A DNA stretch of 36,926 nt from Armatimonadota bacterium. GTDB taxonomy: Bacteria; Sysuimicrobiota; Sysuimicrobiia; Sysuimicrobiales; Humicultoraceae. Under the pieces are notes generated by a model. That model did not search any database and had not been told where the DNA came from. It worked only from the letters and a program-made list of their open reading frames with translations. The position numbers were made by a program, and so were the translations under genes. Positions within the stretch are counted from its first letter, which is position 1. Every line of letters begins with the position of its first letter. Location of the stretch: assembly GCA_031459715.1 (NCBI GenBank), contig JAVKIA010000024.1:1-36926 (forward strand). The letters run 5' to 3'. Positions 1 to 8,091 of the stretch are shown one piece after another.

Positions 1-473
1 GTCCCCCGGCGGTCGCTGCCCGCCGCCACCACAACATCAGGCGCCACTTTGAGGACGTAGCCTTCCGGCCCCGGATCCTCCGGCAAGACCCGCAGCCCCT
101 CCCGGGCCACCAGTGCGGCCGACCACCTGTTCAGCGCCGGCTCTCCCAGCACGATGATGTCGCGTGCTTCCCCAACCTCCGCGGCGCGCACCACCGGCAG
201 CGCCCGCCCGGTCAGGGTGCGCAGCTCCGCGTTCAGGTCGCGTGCTGCGTAGAGGTCCTCCGCCGCAGCCTTGTCCCCCACCACGATGCGCGTCCGGTCG
301 CTGAGGGGGAAGACCGCGGGCAGCCAGAGCAGGGACTGAGGTCGGGGGAGGATCTGTGGTGGCCGCGATGATGGTGCCCAGGCGTCGGGCACCGCCGCCG
401 GGGGGGCCGCGGCCGCTACGCTCACCGTCACGGCCATCGCCAGCAGCGCCAGGGCAGCCCGCGCAGAGGTCAT
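1..473 (-). CDS. GH20b-domain glycosidase (hexosaminidase-like), N-terminal part
   Basis: Reading from an ATG at 473, the minus strand stays open to the left edge (157 complete codons, 3' end missing). Residues 1-23 are a signal peptide (Ala/Leu/Val-rich). After a proline-rich linker comes an alpha/beta region: I-V-V-G-D near residue 70, then GRALPVV, I-I-V-L-G-E, G-Y-V-L and finally V-A-A-G-S-D-R-R-G at the edge. This order matches the non-catalytic GH20b domain that precedes the TIM barrel in beta-hexosaminidases and related GH84 or alpha-glucuronidase-type enzymes, where the next residues would be the FYG turn. The catalytic domain is outside the window, so substrate is unknown. An SD-like GGCGAGAG sits just before the ATG. 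The gene lies 16 nt downstream of a sugar-binding protein gene, suggesting uptake and hydrolysis of the same glycan. Confidence 0.6.
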   Translation of the reverse strand, partial: MTSARAALALLAMAVTVSVAAAAPPAAVPDAWAPSSRPPQILPRPQSLLWLPAVFPLSDRTRIVVGDKAAAEDLYAARDLNAELRTLTGRALPVVRAAEVGEARDIIVLGEPALNRWSAALVAREGLRVLPEDPGPEGYVLKVAPDVVVAAGSDRRG

Positions 474-489
474 CTCTCGCCGGCCGGGT

Positions 490-1752
490 TCAGAGCCGGG
501 CGGTCCACTGCCTGGCAGCCCAGTCCAGGGCCTCTTTCGGGGTCATCTTGCCGAAGAACGCGGACTCGATGGCCTCGCGGAAGATGCGGTAGAGGTCGGC
601 GGCATGGGGGACCACCACCGTGAGGTCACGTGCATAGGGCAGCTCCGCCACAGCTACCACCCGCGCCCGTTCCTCCGCGCCGGCTCCACCCTGGGTGAAG
701 AAGGGATGCCCCGCCGCCGCCCGCGTGGAAGGCAGGATCACCGTCAGCCTGGAAAACGCCAGCTGGTTCTCATCGCTGGTGACGAAGAGACCGAAGGCCA
801 CCGCCGCCTGCTGGTGCCGGCTGGCCTTAGGTACGGCGATGGCCATGGTGGGCAGGTGGATGACGTTGCCTCTTCCCCGGGGGTGGGAGGCCACCAGGGT
901 CTGGGCGTAGACCTCGGGGTTGTCCCGCTTCACCCGCAGGAGGAACTGGGGCCCTGTGATCAGGATGCCCAGCTGGCCCGCGCTGTACCGCTCGGTGGCG
1001 CCCAGGTACCCGCGGCGCAGGGTGTCCTCGGGAAAGTAGTCCTGGCGAAAGAGCTGCACGTACCTGGTCAGGTAGGCCACGTGCGCCGGGGAATTGAAGA
1101 CCGCCCGGTTCCCGTCCGCGCTAAGGACGGGCAGCCCGTGCTCCTGGAAGCGGTGCAGCAGGCGGATGCCGTCCACGTTGGGCATGAACCCGTATACCCC
1201 GGTGCGGTCTTTGATGGTCCTGGCGTGGGCGATCACCTGCTCTTCGGTGGCCGGAGGCTGCAGGGGGTCCAGCCCCGCCCGGCGGTACAGGCCGGCGTTG
1301 TAGGCGAGGATGTTGGGCGCCACATACCAGGGCAGCCCGTAGCTCCGGCCACGGTAGCGCAGGGAGCTCCACAGCCCGGGGAAGTAGCGCTGGCGCACGG
1401 CGGGTGGGACCGCAGCGTCCATGTCCACCAGCAGCCCCTGCTCCGCCAGCCGCAGGACCATCTCCGTGTTCAGGTTGACCACATCGGGAGCCAGGCCTCC
1501 GGCCAGGGCCGCCAGCAGCTTCTGCTCCACGGCGGCGAACTGGACGTCCACCCAGCGCACGCGCACCTCCGGGTGCGCCCGGGTGTATGCCCCCACCAGC
1601 CCGTTGACGTAGTCGGTGAAGAACGGCTGCAGGGAGATGGTCCAGAACTCCAGGGTGACCTGGGGGACGGCAGCCGTCGGCGCCGCGGTTACGCCCAGCA
1701 GGACCAGGGCGAGGGCGGTCCGCAGCATCGGCGGCCTGGGAGAACGGGCCAT
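490..1752 (-). CDS. Extracellular sugar-type ABC substrate-binding protein
   Basis: 420 residues, the usual length for family 1 (MalE/UgpB-like) binding proteins. The chosen start (ATG at 1752, AGGGGAC about 9 nt upstream) gives a short basic N-terminus and a hydrophobic signal peptide ending near A-A-V-P; an ATG at 1728 is possible. After it come V-T-L-E-F-W-T, A-P-D-V-V-N-L, Y-G-L-P-W-Y, and a C-terminal helix rich in Glu/Ala, all typical of this fold. It should deliver a carbohydrate to an ABC permease outside the cell membrane, but no permease or ATPase gene adjoins it here. The reading frame stays open far upstream of 1752 only because of high GC; that extension is antisense to nothing useful and overlaps the PP-loop gene. 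Substrate cannot be read from the sequence; the adjacent GH20b gene hints at amino-sugar glycans. Confidence 0.82.
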   Translation of the reverse strand: MARSPRPPMLRTALALVLLGVTAAPTAAVPQVTLEFWTISLQPFFTDYVNGLVGAYTRAHPEVRVRWVDVQFAAVEQKLLAALAGGLAPDVVNLNTEMVLRLAEQGLLVDMDAAVPPAVRQRYFPGLWSSLRYRGRSYGLPWYVAPNILAYNAGLYRRAGLDPLQPPATEEQVIAHARTIKDRTGVYGFMPNVDGIRLLHRFQEHGLPVLSADGNRAVFNSPAHVAYLTRYVQLFRQDYFPEDTLRRGYLGATERYSAGQLGILITGPQFLLRVKRDNPEVYAQTLVASHPRGRGNVIHLPTMAIAVPKASRHQQAAVAFGLFVTSDENQLAFSRLTVILPSTRAAAGHPFFTQGGAGAEERARVVAVAELPYARDLTVVVPHAADLYRIFREAIESAFFGKMTPKEALDWAARQWTARL

Positions 1753-1850
1753 GGCGCTACTGTCCCCTGCGTCGTTCGGGTGGGTCGCCGGCAAGTCCTG
1801 CCGTCGCGCCGGAATCCAGCCTCGCCCACGCCACGTTCTCGGGCGGCACC

Positions 1851-2852
1851 CTAGCCAGCTACCGGTCGGAAGTCGACGACCTGGAAGGTGTGCAGGCGGC
1901 TGTTGCGGGCCAGCTCCCACTGCACCTCGATAGGGAAGGCGAAGTCCGGCTGCATCCGCCCGTGCTGCAGCCAGTGGCGGGCGTGCGCGTCGTGCATCAC
2001 CCCGGGCCCTGCCTTGACCACCAGGCGCAGCGGCGTCTCCACCAGGTGGACCTCGTCCAGCTCCGGCAACGCGCGCAGGGCCTGCAGCAGCGCCTCCCGC
2101 AGCGGAGGGTCCGGCAGGGGGCGGACGTTGACCAGCCCGATGTTCCGCCCCAGGGGGCCGATGATCTTCACGTTGGCCAGATCCACGGCGGCCCCGGCGT
2201 CTTGCAGCACCCGGAGGAGCACCTCGTTGGCCTCCGCCACGGCGCGGCCGTGGTAGGTGGGGTTGATCAGCGGCTTCAGCAGGTGCTTGAGCTTGCATCC
2301 TTCCCGCCCGGGGTGCTCCCCGATCCGAGGGATGCGCAGGCCGAGGTGGTCGGCGATGGCCCGGATCTGTGGCTTGTTCAGGTCCAGCAGCGGCGCGTAG
2401 TAGCCGTTGCATACCTTCAGACCAAGCTGCCCCCAGGTGTCGCTGCGGTTGGCTCCGGTGAGCACCAGGCGGCCGCCGCTGGCGCGGCGCACCATCCCCA
2501 GCTTGATCTCCCGGGTGCAGCGGTTGCAGGCCGGGCCGTTGCGCTGCACCCGGTGCTGGGCGAACTGGCCGAGCAGGCAGCGCTGCTGCAGCCCCAGCTG
2601 CTGTGCCAGCTCCAGGACGATCTGGTTGCCGCGGCGGTAGGCATAGGCCCCCATGTTCACCGTGACCAGGAGGACGTGGGGACCTCCCAGAGCTTCCCTG
2701 GCCAGAGCAGCCACGGTGGTGCTGTCCAGACCTCCGCTGAAAGCCACCACCACCGGCTGACCGCGCGTCACTTCCCTTATCTCCCCGATCAGCCGGTCGG
2801 TCAGGGCGGGGGCTTCGATTTCAACCGGAAGGGCCAGGGTGGCTGCCGTCAT
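1851..2852 (-). CDS. PP-loop ATPase, LarE/TtcA-like sulfurtransferase family
   Basis: 333 residues from ATG 2852. The PP-loop S-G-G-L-D-S-T is at residues 39-45, the signature of ATP pyrophosphatases that adenylate their substrate (GMP synthetase, TtcA, LarE, ThiI). It has C109-x-x-C112, then G-A-N-R-S-D, a further Cys148, and G-R-E-G-C186. The order CxxC, then G(A/T)N-x-x-D, then a late Cys, resembles LarE (sacrificial sulfur transferase) and TtcA (tRNA 2-thiocytidine), but it is not a clear member of either. The C-terminal ~120 residues (starting at the L-I-N-P-T-Y-H-G stretch) are not recognised. It is divergent from the secreted-protein gene at 2929, with only 76 nt between. Reaction unknown; sulfur transfer to a tRNA or cofactor is inference. 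Confidence 0.7.
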   Translation of the reverse strand: MTAATLALPVEIEAPALTDRLIGEIREVTRGQPVVVAFSGGLDSTTVAALAREALGGPHVLLVTVNMGAYAYRRGNQIVLELAQQLGLQQRCLLGQFAQHRVQRNGPACNRCTREIKLGMVRRASGGRLVLTGANRSDTWGQLGLKVCNGYYAPLLDLNKPQIRAIADHLGLRIPRIGEHPGREGCKLKHLLKPLINPTYHGRAVAEANEVLLRVLQDAGAAVDLANVKIIGPLGRNIGLVNVRPLPDPPLREALLQALRALPELDEVHLVETPLRLVVKAGPGVMHDAHARHWLQHGRMQPDFAFPIEVQWELARNSRLHTFQVVDFRPVAG

Positions 2853-2928
2853 CGTCCGACCTTTGTTCGAAGCCAGTATACCTGAACACCGCCCCGGATC
2901 CTGCCGTACCTTACATAGGAGGTGGGGG

Positions 2929-3603
2929 ATGATCGGTCTGCGCGCCGCCCTGCCGGCAGTGCTCGTTGTGGTGGTCGCTGGCGCACCGGCGCCTGCGCCT
3001 TCCGCCGCGGCGGTCCTGGAGCTGGTGGACGTGGGCCACGCGCTGCGGGAGCAGACCCTGGTCATTACGGGAGGGGTGCGCAACACTGGCGCCCTGCCAG
3101 CCGGCGGGCTGGTGATCGACGCTTCCGGATTCGCCGCCAGCGGCGACCTGGCCGCCTTCGGCAGCGACGGGATTCCCTGGACGCTGGCCCCCGGTGCCGC
3201 CGAGCCCTTCCAGATCTTCCTCCCGCTGGGCCGCAGCCTGGTGAGCAGGTACACCGTGACCGTCTCCGGGTCCCGCCCGCGCCAGGCACGTCCGGCCGCC
3301 CTGAGCCGGACGATTCCTCCCGCCTTCTACCGGTCGCTGATTCTGCCACGGGTGGGGGTGGACGTAGATGCCGAGCCCACGGCGCTCACCTTCACTGCCG
3401 CGGCCAAAGGCCTCCCGGTGACCGCGGTGCGGGTGACGGTGACCCTGCTGGTGCGGGACAGGGACGGCCTGACACTTCGCGCCCTCAACGTGGAGGTCCC
3501 CGTGGACCGTCCGCTGCGCCTCCGGTTCGCTCCGCTCATTGTCCGTGTGGTCTCGGTCACCGTCGCCGACGTGGTGCTGACCTCTACCTGGACCTTGCCG
3601 TAG
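2929..3603 (+). CDS. Secreted protein of unknown function, beta-sandwich-like
   Basis: 224 residues; a near-perfect SD (AGGAGGTG, 2918-2925) five bases before ATG 2929 fixes the start. Residues 1-28 are a signal peptide (hydrophobic core V-L-V-V-V-V-A-G, then Ala/Pro-rich cleavage region). The mature part begins with alternating hydrophobic strands and a pattern (V-I-T-G-G-V-R-N-T-G, later I-P-W-T-L-A-P-G) like the FxLYD/DUF3426 exported domains, in which a newly acquired strand pair is followed by a P-G turn before a final strand. The second half (from about residue 140) is again strand-rich. No catalytic motif or membrane anchor is visible. Probably exported to the cell surface or periplasm; function not known. 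Confidence 0.65.
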   Translation: MIGLRAALPAVLVVVVAGAPAPAPSAAAVLELVDVGHALREQTLVITGGVRNTGALPAGGLVIDASGFAASGDLAAFGSDGIPWTLAPGAAEPFQIFLPLGRSLVSRYTVTVSGSRPRQARPAALSRTIPPAFYRSLILPRVGVDVDAEPTALTFTAAAKGLPVTAVRVTVTLLVRDRDGLTLRALNVEVPVDRPLRLRFAPLIVRVVSVTVADVVLTSTWTLP

Positions 3604-3627
3604 TAAGCGCCGTGTTCAGGCTGCTGT

Positions 3628-3640
3628 CGGGCTCAGCCCG
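3628..3640 (+). terminator. Weak hairpin after the secreted-protein gene
   Basis: CGGGC-TCA-GCCCG, a perfect 5-bp stem with a 3-nt loop, followed by GTTTG, 25 nt after the stop at 3603. Stem and U-tract are both short, so termination here is only possible. Confidence 0.25.
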
Positions 3641-3744
3641 GTTTGCCCTCGGCTGGCGGCGGCAAGGTGCGCCATCGCGTGGCACAGGCGCCGGGGAGGG
3701 CATTCAGGCGGCGGGGAGGAGGACGACGGAAAGGTGCACACCAG

Positions 3745-3834
3745 TGGCGGAGAGGGTGGGATTCGAACCCACGAGAGCGTTTCCGCCCTAGCTGCTTTCA
3801 AGGCAGCCCCGTTCGTCCGCTCCGGCACCTCTCC
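3745..3834 (-). tRNA. tRNA-Ser (anticodon TGA)
   Basis: The minus strand folds as a class II (long variable arm) tRNA of 90 nt. Acceptor GGAGAGG pairs with CCTCTCC; the discriminator is G and the CCA end is encoded (3745-3747). The anticodon stem GCTGC/GCAGC encloses CTTGAAA, anticodon TGA at 3798-3800. The variable arm lies between, and the T-arm GTGGG-TTCGAAT-CCCAC is canonical. It reads UCN serine codons. Confidence 0.97.
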
Positions 3835-3923
3835 ACCGGCGATTATACCCCCATCCCGGGAGCCCCTTCTCCCCAGGGGAGCCCGCCGGGACTTTGAAGC
3901 GCGGGTGCTCCACGGGCGCCCCG

Positions 3924-3979
3924 ACCATACGAATGCAGGTGATCGACCTCCGCCCCCACCATGCGGACGCAGGTAATCG
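3924..3979 (+). repeat. Two imperfect 22-nt direct repeats, 34-nt period
   Basis: ACCATACGAATGCAGGTGATCG (3924-3945, 22 nt; differing from copy two at four positions) recurs at 3958-3979 with all four differences being transitions (A/G, A/G, T/C, G/A). Similarity extends a few C-rich bases to the left. A third, much weaker copy may start near 3989. They fill the gap between tRNA-Ser and the dehydrogenase gene at 4029 and could be a regulator site or an eroding dispersed repeat. Confidence 0.5.
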
Positions 3980-4028
3980 GGGGCCGGCCCGACAATAATG
4001 AAGCGGGATTTCCGCGGGAGGTGAGGCC

Positions 4029-5579
4029 ATGGCGCTGCCGGAGTTTCGCAACGAGCCCTTCACCGATTTCACCGTCGAGGCCAACCGCACGGCCATGCAG
4101 GCCGCCCTGGCCGAGGTGCGGCGGGAGCTGGGGAAGGAGCTGCCCCTGGTCATCGGCGGGCAGCGGCTGACCGCGTATGACCGGTTCTACTCGCGGAACC
4201 CCTCCAGCGTGGACGAGATCGTGGCCGTGGTGCCCAAGGCCTCGCCCCGGGAGGTGGAACAGGCGGTGGAGGCGGCGGAGCGGGCTTTTCAGACCTGGAG
4301 CCGCGTTCCCGCCGAGGAGCGGGCGGCCCTCCTGCTGCGCGCCGCCGACCGGCTGCGTCGCCGCAAGTTCTTTGCGGCAGCCTGGCAGATCTACGAGGTC
4401 GGCAAGAACTGGGCAGAGGCGGACGCCGACGTCGCCGAGACCATCGACCACCTGGAGTACTTCGCCAGGGAGGCGCTGCGCTACGCCCGGGGCCAGCCCC
4501 TGGCGTCGCACCCCCAGGAATACAGCGAGTACACCTACCTGCCGCTGGGGGTCGTGGCCGTGATCCCTCCGTGGAACTTCCCCCTGGCCATCCCCGTGGG
4601 CATGGCGGCGGCGGCCATCGCCGCGGGCAACACGGTGGTGCTGAAGCCCAGCAGCGACTCTCCGGCCAACGCCCACGTCTTCCTGGAGGTCATGGAGGAG
4701 GCCGGCCTGCCTCCGGGCGTGCTGAACATCGTCACCGGGTCTGGCAGCGAGGTGGGCGACCCGCTGGTGCTACACCCCAGGGTGCGCATGATCGCCTTCA
4801 CCGGCTCCAAGGACGTGGGCGTGCACATCTACCAGCAGGCGGCCAGGGTCTCCCCCGGCCAGATCTGGCTCAAGCGCGTCATCTGCGAAATGGGCGGGAA
4901 GAACGCGGTTATCGTGGATGAGGAGGCCGACCTGGAGGAGGCCGTCTCTGCGGCGGTGGTCTCCGGCTACGGCTTTCAGGGGCAGAAGTGCTCCGCTGGA
5001 TCGCGGCTGGTGGTGACCGCCCCGGTCTACCGCCGGGTGCTGGACGCCTTCGTGGAGAAGGTGCGCGCCCTGGAGGTGGGTCCGGCCCCGGAGAACTTTC
5101 CGGTGGGGCCGGTGATCAACGAGCGGGCGAGGCAGAGCATCCTCAACTACATCCAGATCGGGATGAAGGAAGGGCGCCTGGCCGCCGGGGGCGAGCCCGC
5201 CGCCGGCAACGGCCACTTCATCCAGCCTACCGTCTTCGCCGACGTGGACTTCCGCGCGCGCATCGCCCAGGAGGAGATCTTCGGACCGGTGGTGGCGGTG
5301 ATCAAAGCCCGCGACTTCGACGACGCCCTGACCATCGCCAACTCCACGGAGTACGGGCTGACCGGCGCGGTCTTCACAAAGAACCCGGAGAAGATGGCCC
5401 GGGCGCGACGCGACTTCCACTGCGGCAACCTCTACATCAACCGCAAGTCCACCGGCGCCCTGGTGGGTGTGCACCCCTTCGGCGGCTTCAACATGAGCGG
5501 GACCGACGCCAAGGTGGGCGGCCCGGACTACCTGCTTTTCTTCCTGCAGCCGAAGGTGACGTCGCTGAAGTGGCGCTAG
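4029..5579 (+). CDS. rocA: L-glutamate gamma-semialdehyde dehydrogenase (P5C dehydrogenase)
   Basis: 516 residues, the family's usual length. Oxidises glutamate semialdehyde/1-pyrroline-5-carboxylate to glutamate with NAD, the last step of proline and arginine breakdown, in the cytoplasm. Seen: P-P-W-N-F-P (NAD-binding region), F-T-G-S-K-D-V-G, the general base E287 in I-C-E-M-G-G-K-N-A, and the catalytic C321 in G-Q-K-C-S-A-G-S-R, 34 residues later as expected. The extended N-terminus (F-R-N-E-P-F-T-D-F) and H-P-F-G-G-F-N-M-S-G near the C-terminus are typical of the RocA/PutA branch rather than general aldehyde dehydrogenases. SD GGGAGGTGAGG precedes ATG 4029. No proline dehydrogenase or arginase gene is next to it. 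A decayed amidase gene follows 25 nt downstream. Confidence 0.92.
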   Translation: MALPEFRNEPFTDFTVEANRTAMQAALAEVRRELGKELPLVIGGQRLTAYDRFYSRNPSSVDEIVAVVPKASPREVEQAVEAAERAFQTWSRVPAEERAALLLRAADRLRRRKFFAAAWQIYEVGKNWAEADADVAETIDHLEYFAREALRYARGQPLASHPQEYSEYTYLPLGVVAVIPPWNFPLAIPVGMAAAAIAAGNTVVLKPSSDSPANAHVFLEVMEEAGLPPGVLNIVTGSGSEVGDPLVLHPRVRMIAFTGSKDVGVHIYQQAARVSPGQIWLKRVICEMGGKNAVIVDEEADLEEAVSAAVVSGYGFQGQKCSAGSRLVVTAPVYRRVLDAFVEKVRALEVGPAPENFPVGPVINERARQSILNYIQIGMKEGRLAAGGEPAAGNGHFIQPTVFADVDFRARIAQEEIFGPVVAVIKARDFDDALTIANSTEYGLTGAVFTKNPEKMARARRDFHCGNLYINRKSTGALVGVHPFGGFNMSGTDAKVGGPDYLLFFLQPKVTSLKWR

Positions 5580-5604
5580 GTGCAGACCTCAGGAGGTGAG
5601 GGAG

Positions 5605-5915
5605 ATGGGACGGACGCACTTCTTGCCAGCCGACCGCGTGCACTATGTGTGGAACAACCGCTGGGCGGCCCCGTGGCGGTGAAAGGTGCGCAGTCCGGCG
5701 ATGTGCTGGAGGTGGAGATCCTGGACCTGCACCCAGGGGCTGGGGCTGGACGGGGGTCATCCCCGGTTTCGGGCTACCTGACGGAAACCCATGGCCTCAC
5801 CCCTGAGGATGCCTACGTCCTGTGCAGCGTGGCCGTGGACCTGAAGATCAGCGAGGTGGTGGACAAGCCCAACTGGATCGTCACGGCCTACGCGCCGTTG
5901 TCCATGTTCGGGTAG
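5605..5915 (+). pseudogene. Acetamidase/formamidase, decayed with two deletions and a frameshift
   Basis: A strong SD (AGGAGGTGAGGG) and ATG 5605 start an N-terminus (MGRTHFLPADRVHYVWNN) like AmdA/FmdA amidases, which hydrolyse short amides to ammonia and acid. After WNN about 35-40 codons are missing and the frame changes: P-L-G-G-P-V then A-V-K-G-A and G-D-V-L-E-V-E-I-L-D-L-H-P-G continue the family pattern. A one-base slip then puts W-G-W-T-G-V-I-P-G-F-G-L in a third frame. A second, much larger deletion (most of the ~300-residue enzyme) jumps to E-D-A-Y-V-L-C-S-V-A-V-D-L-K-I-S-E-V-V-D, the conserved C-terminus, ending at TAG 5915. Only about a third of a normal gene is left, so no enzyme is made. 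Confidence 0.85.
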
Positions 5916-5949
5916 GCGGGTCTCCGGGACCTTGTCCGGAGGGGGTGGT

Positions 5950-7965
5950 GTGCTCAGGGGAGCAGACCTCCATGCAGGCCTGCGGCTCCTGCTGAGAGAG
6001 GTCGGTGAGGTCCCCCCGGGGCCCTTCGTCCCGGCTCGCTTCCAGGTGGAGGCGCTGCAGGCGGTGGGGCGAGGGGATGTGTTCGTCTCTGCCCCCACCG
6101 GAAGCGGCAAGACCTGGATCGCCGAGCGGGCCATCGAGGACCTCCTGGCGCGGGGCGGCACCGCCTGGTACACGACCCCCCTCAAGGCCCTGAGCAACCA
6201 GAAGTTCCACCGGTTCCAGCGCCTCTACGGCGAAGAGCGGGTGGGCCTGCTCACCGGCGAGCGAAAGATCCGCCCGCAGGCCCCGGTGATTGTGGCCACC
6301 ACCGAGATCCTGCGCAACGCCCTCTACGACGGTCGAACCGCTCCCGACCTGGCGGTCCTGGACGAGGCCCACTACCTGGGAGACCCCGAGCGGGGCATGG
6401 CCTGGGAGGAGATCATCCTGCTGGCCCCGCCGGCGACCCACCTCCTGCTGCTCTCCGCCACGCTGCAAAACGTGGACGACCTGGCGGCGTGGCTGGCCCG
6501 CGTCCGCGGGCGGCCGCCGGCTGTGGTGCGGGAGTGGGAGCGCCCCGTGCCGCTACGCCGCATCCTGGTAGATGCCGCAGGCCACCTCCTGCCGCAGGAC
6601 CTGGCCCCGCGCCTGCGGGGCGGGGAGCGGCGCCCCGGCTGGCTGGGCGTCTGCGTGCGCGAGCTGGCCGCCGCCGGCCTGTTGCCGGCGATCCTCTTCT
6701 TCCCCTCACGGCGGGAGTGCGACCAGGCAGCCCGCGAGCTGGGCGCACTGCGCCTGCCGGGGGAGGCGGCGCGCCGGAGCGCCTTCCGGGTGTGGGAGCA
6801 CCGCTTCCCTTACCTGGCGGTGCACCCCTTCCGCTGGGTCCTGGTCCAGGGCGGGGTAGCGCCGCACCATGCGGGGCACCTTACGGCCTGGCGGCTGGCC
6901 GTGGAGGACCTCCTGGACCGGGGGTTGCTCCGGGTGGTCGCAGCCACCACGACCCTGGCCAGCGGCCTGGACGTCCCCGCCCGGACTGTGGTCCTGAGCA
7001 CCCTTTCGCGACAGAGCCCGCAGGGGCGGGTGGACCTGACGGCCACGGAATTCCACCAGATGGTGGGGCGGGCCGGAAGGCGCGGGCGGGACCGCATCGG
7101 CGTGGTGGCGCTGCCGGCGGCCTCGCGGGGTGAGGCCCAGTTCGGCCTGGCCCTGGCCCAGGCGGAGACCGAGCCGGTGCGCTCGGCCTTCCACCCGGGC
7201 TACACGCAGGTCCTCAACCTGCTGGCGCGGCGGACGCTGCAGCAGGCGCTGGGCGAGCTGCAGCGCTCGCTGGCGGCGTACGAGGCGGAGCGGTTCGGCA
7301 CCCTGCGGGTGGGTCCCTCGAGGATCCTGCGCCGCCTGCCGCCTGGTGCTGCGGCGCGCGCCCTGGAGCAAGTGCATGACCCGCTATGCCAGGCCTTCCT
7401 CCTGCGGGCGGTCCTCCTGCAGGCGCTCGGCTACCTGGATGACGAGGCGCGGCTCACCCTCCAGGGGCGCTGGGCGGCCCGCCTGCGCCATCCCCGGGCG
7501 CTGGTCCTGGCGGAGATCGTGCGGCGCGACGGCATCCCCGCGTCCCCCCACCGGCTGGCCGCCATGGCTGCGGCGCTGGGCTCGGAGCGGCCCCCGCGTG
7601 CTGGCGGGGAGGATGCGCGGCTCGGTGGGCTGGCGGCGCTGGTGCGCCGCCTGGCCCATCTGGAGGAGGAGTTCGGCCTTGAGCCCGACCCCTTCCCCCA
7701 GGAATTCCGCGGAGAGTGGGACCGGCAGCGGCGCCGCGCCGTCCCTTCTCCGGCGGAGCGGCGCGCCGCAGTGTGCGCGGCGTGGGCGCGGGGCGGGGAG
7801 TGGGGGGTACTGGTGCGCGAGTTCGAGGTGGAGGAAGGCGACCTGCAGCGTATCGTCCTGCAGGCGGCGGAGGTGTTGATGCAGCTGGAGGGGTTGCCCC
7901 AGCCGTCTGTGCGCGCCGTCGCCCGAGAAACCCGGAATCTGTTGCTGCGACCACCCGTGCTTTGA
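5950..7965 (+). CDS. Ski2-like DEAH-box helicase
   Basis: 671 residues from GTG 5950, chosen because GGAGGGGG (5938-5945) sits five bases before it; an in-frame TTG at 5932 has no such site. An ATP-dependent superfamily 2 helicase. Motif I A-P-T-G-S-G-K-T is at about residues 48-55, motif II D-E-A-H at 138-141, motif III S-A-T-L, and motif VI Q-M-V-G-R-A-G-R-R-G around 370-379. The spacing between motifs and the short winged/helical C-terminal region (F-H-P-G-Y-T-Q-V-L-N-L-L) match the Ski2/Mtr4/HelY branch, usually involved in RNA unwinding or turnover. It is shorter than eukaryotic Ski2 and lacks an arch domain. It is transcribed just after the amidase remnant, probably by read-through, with no functional partner nearby. 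Confidence 0.85.
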   Translation: MLRGADLHAGLRLLLREVGEVPPGPFVPARFQVEALQAVGRGDVFVSAPTGSGKTWIAERAIEDLLARGGTAWYTTPLKALSNQKFHRFQRLYGEERVGLLTGERKIRPQAPVIVATTEILRNALYDGRTAPDLAVLDEAHYLGDPERGMAWEEIILLAPPATHLLLLSATLQNVDDLAAWLARVRGRPPAVVREWERPVPLRRILVDAAGHLLPQDLAPRLRGGERRPGWLGVCVRELAAAGLLPAILFFPSRRECDQAARELGALRLPGEAARRSAFRVWEHRFPYLAVHPFRWVLVQGGVAPHHAGHLTAWRLAVEDLLDRGLLRVVAATTTLASGLDVPARTVVLSTLSRQSPQGRVDLTATEFHQMVGRAGRRGRDRIGVVALPAASRGEAQFGLALAQAETEPVRSAFHPGYTQVLNLLARRTLQQALGELQRSLAAYEAERFGTLRVGPSRILRRLPPGAAARALEQVHDPLCQAFLLRAVLLQALGYLDDEARLTLQGRWAARLRHPRALVLAEIVRRDGIPASPHRLAAMAAALGSERPPRAGGEDARLGGLAALVRRLAHLEEEFGLEPDPFPQEFRGEWDRQRRRAVPSPAERRAAVCAAWARGGEWGVLVREFEVEEGDLQRIVLQAAEVLMQLEGLPQPSVRAVARETRNLLLRPPVL

Positions 7966-8052
7966 GGCGTCGGTTTGGTCCGCTTTTCGGCGCCCTATGC
8001 GCGACCCTCGAATGCGGGTATATTTTTCTTGATATCGTATTGGGGACGAATT

Positions 8053-8067
8053 GTCCGTATTTCGGAC
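8053..8067 (+). promoter_or_regulatory. Candidate IclR-type operator
   Basis: GTCCG-TATTT-CGGAC is a perfect 5-bp inverted repeat around a 5-nt AT-rich spacer, 24 nt before the IclR gene start. IclR-family sites are commonly 13-15 bp palindromes of this shape, so autoregulation of the cluster is plausible. A second half-site pair GGAC...GTCC (8044-8056) overlaps it. The flanking DNA (8019-8040) is markedly AT-rich for this genome, as expected for a promoter, but no convincing -35/-10 pair could be picked. Confidence 0.5.
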
Positions 8068-8091
8068 CACCCTTCTGGCCGGAGCACACCG

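Noticed and set aside
1753-2412. N-terminal extension of the sugar-binding protein frame
   Set aside because: The extra ~220 codons overlap the PP-loop gene and lack any signal; the signal peptide begins right after ATG 1752.
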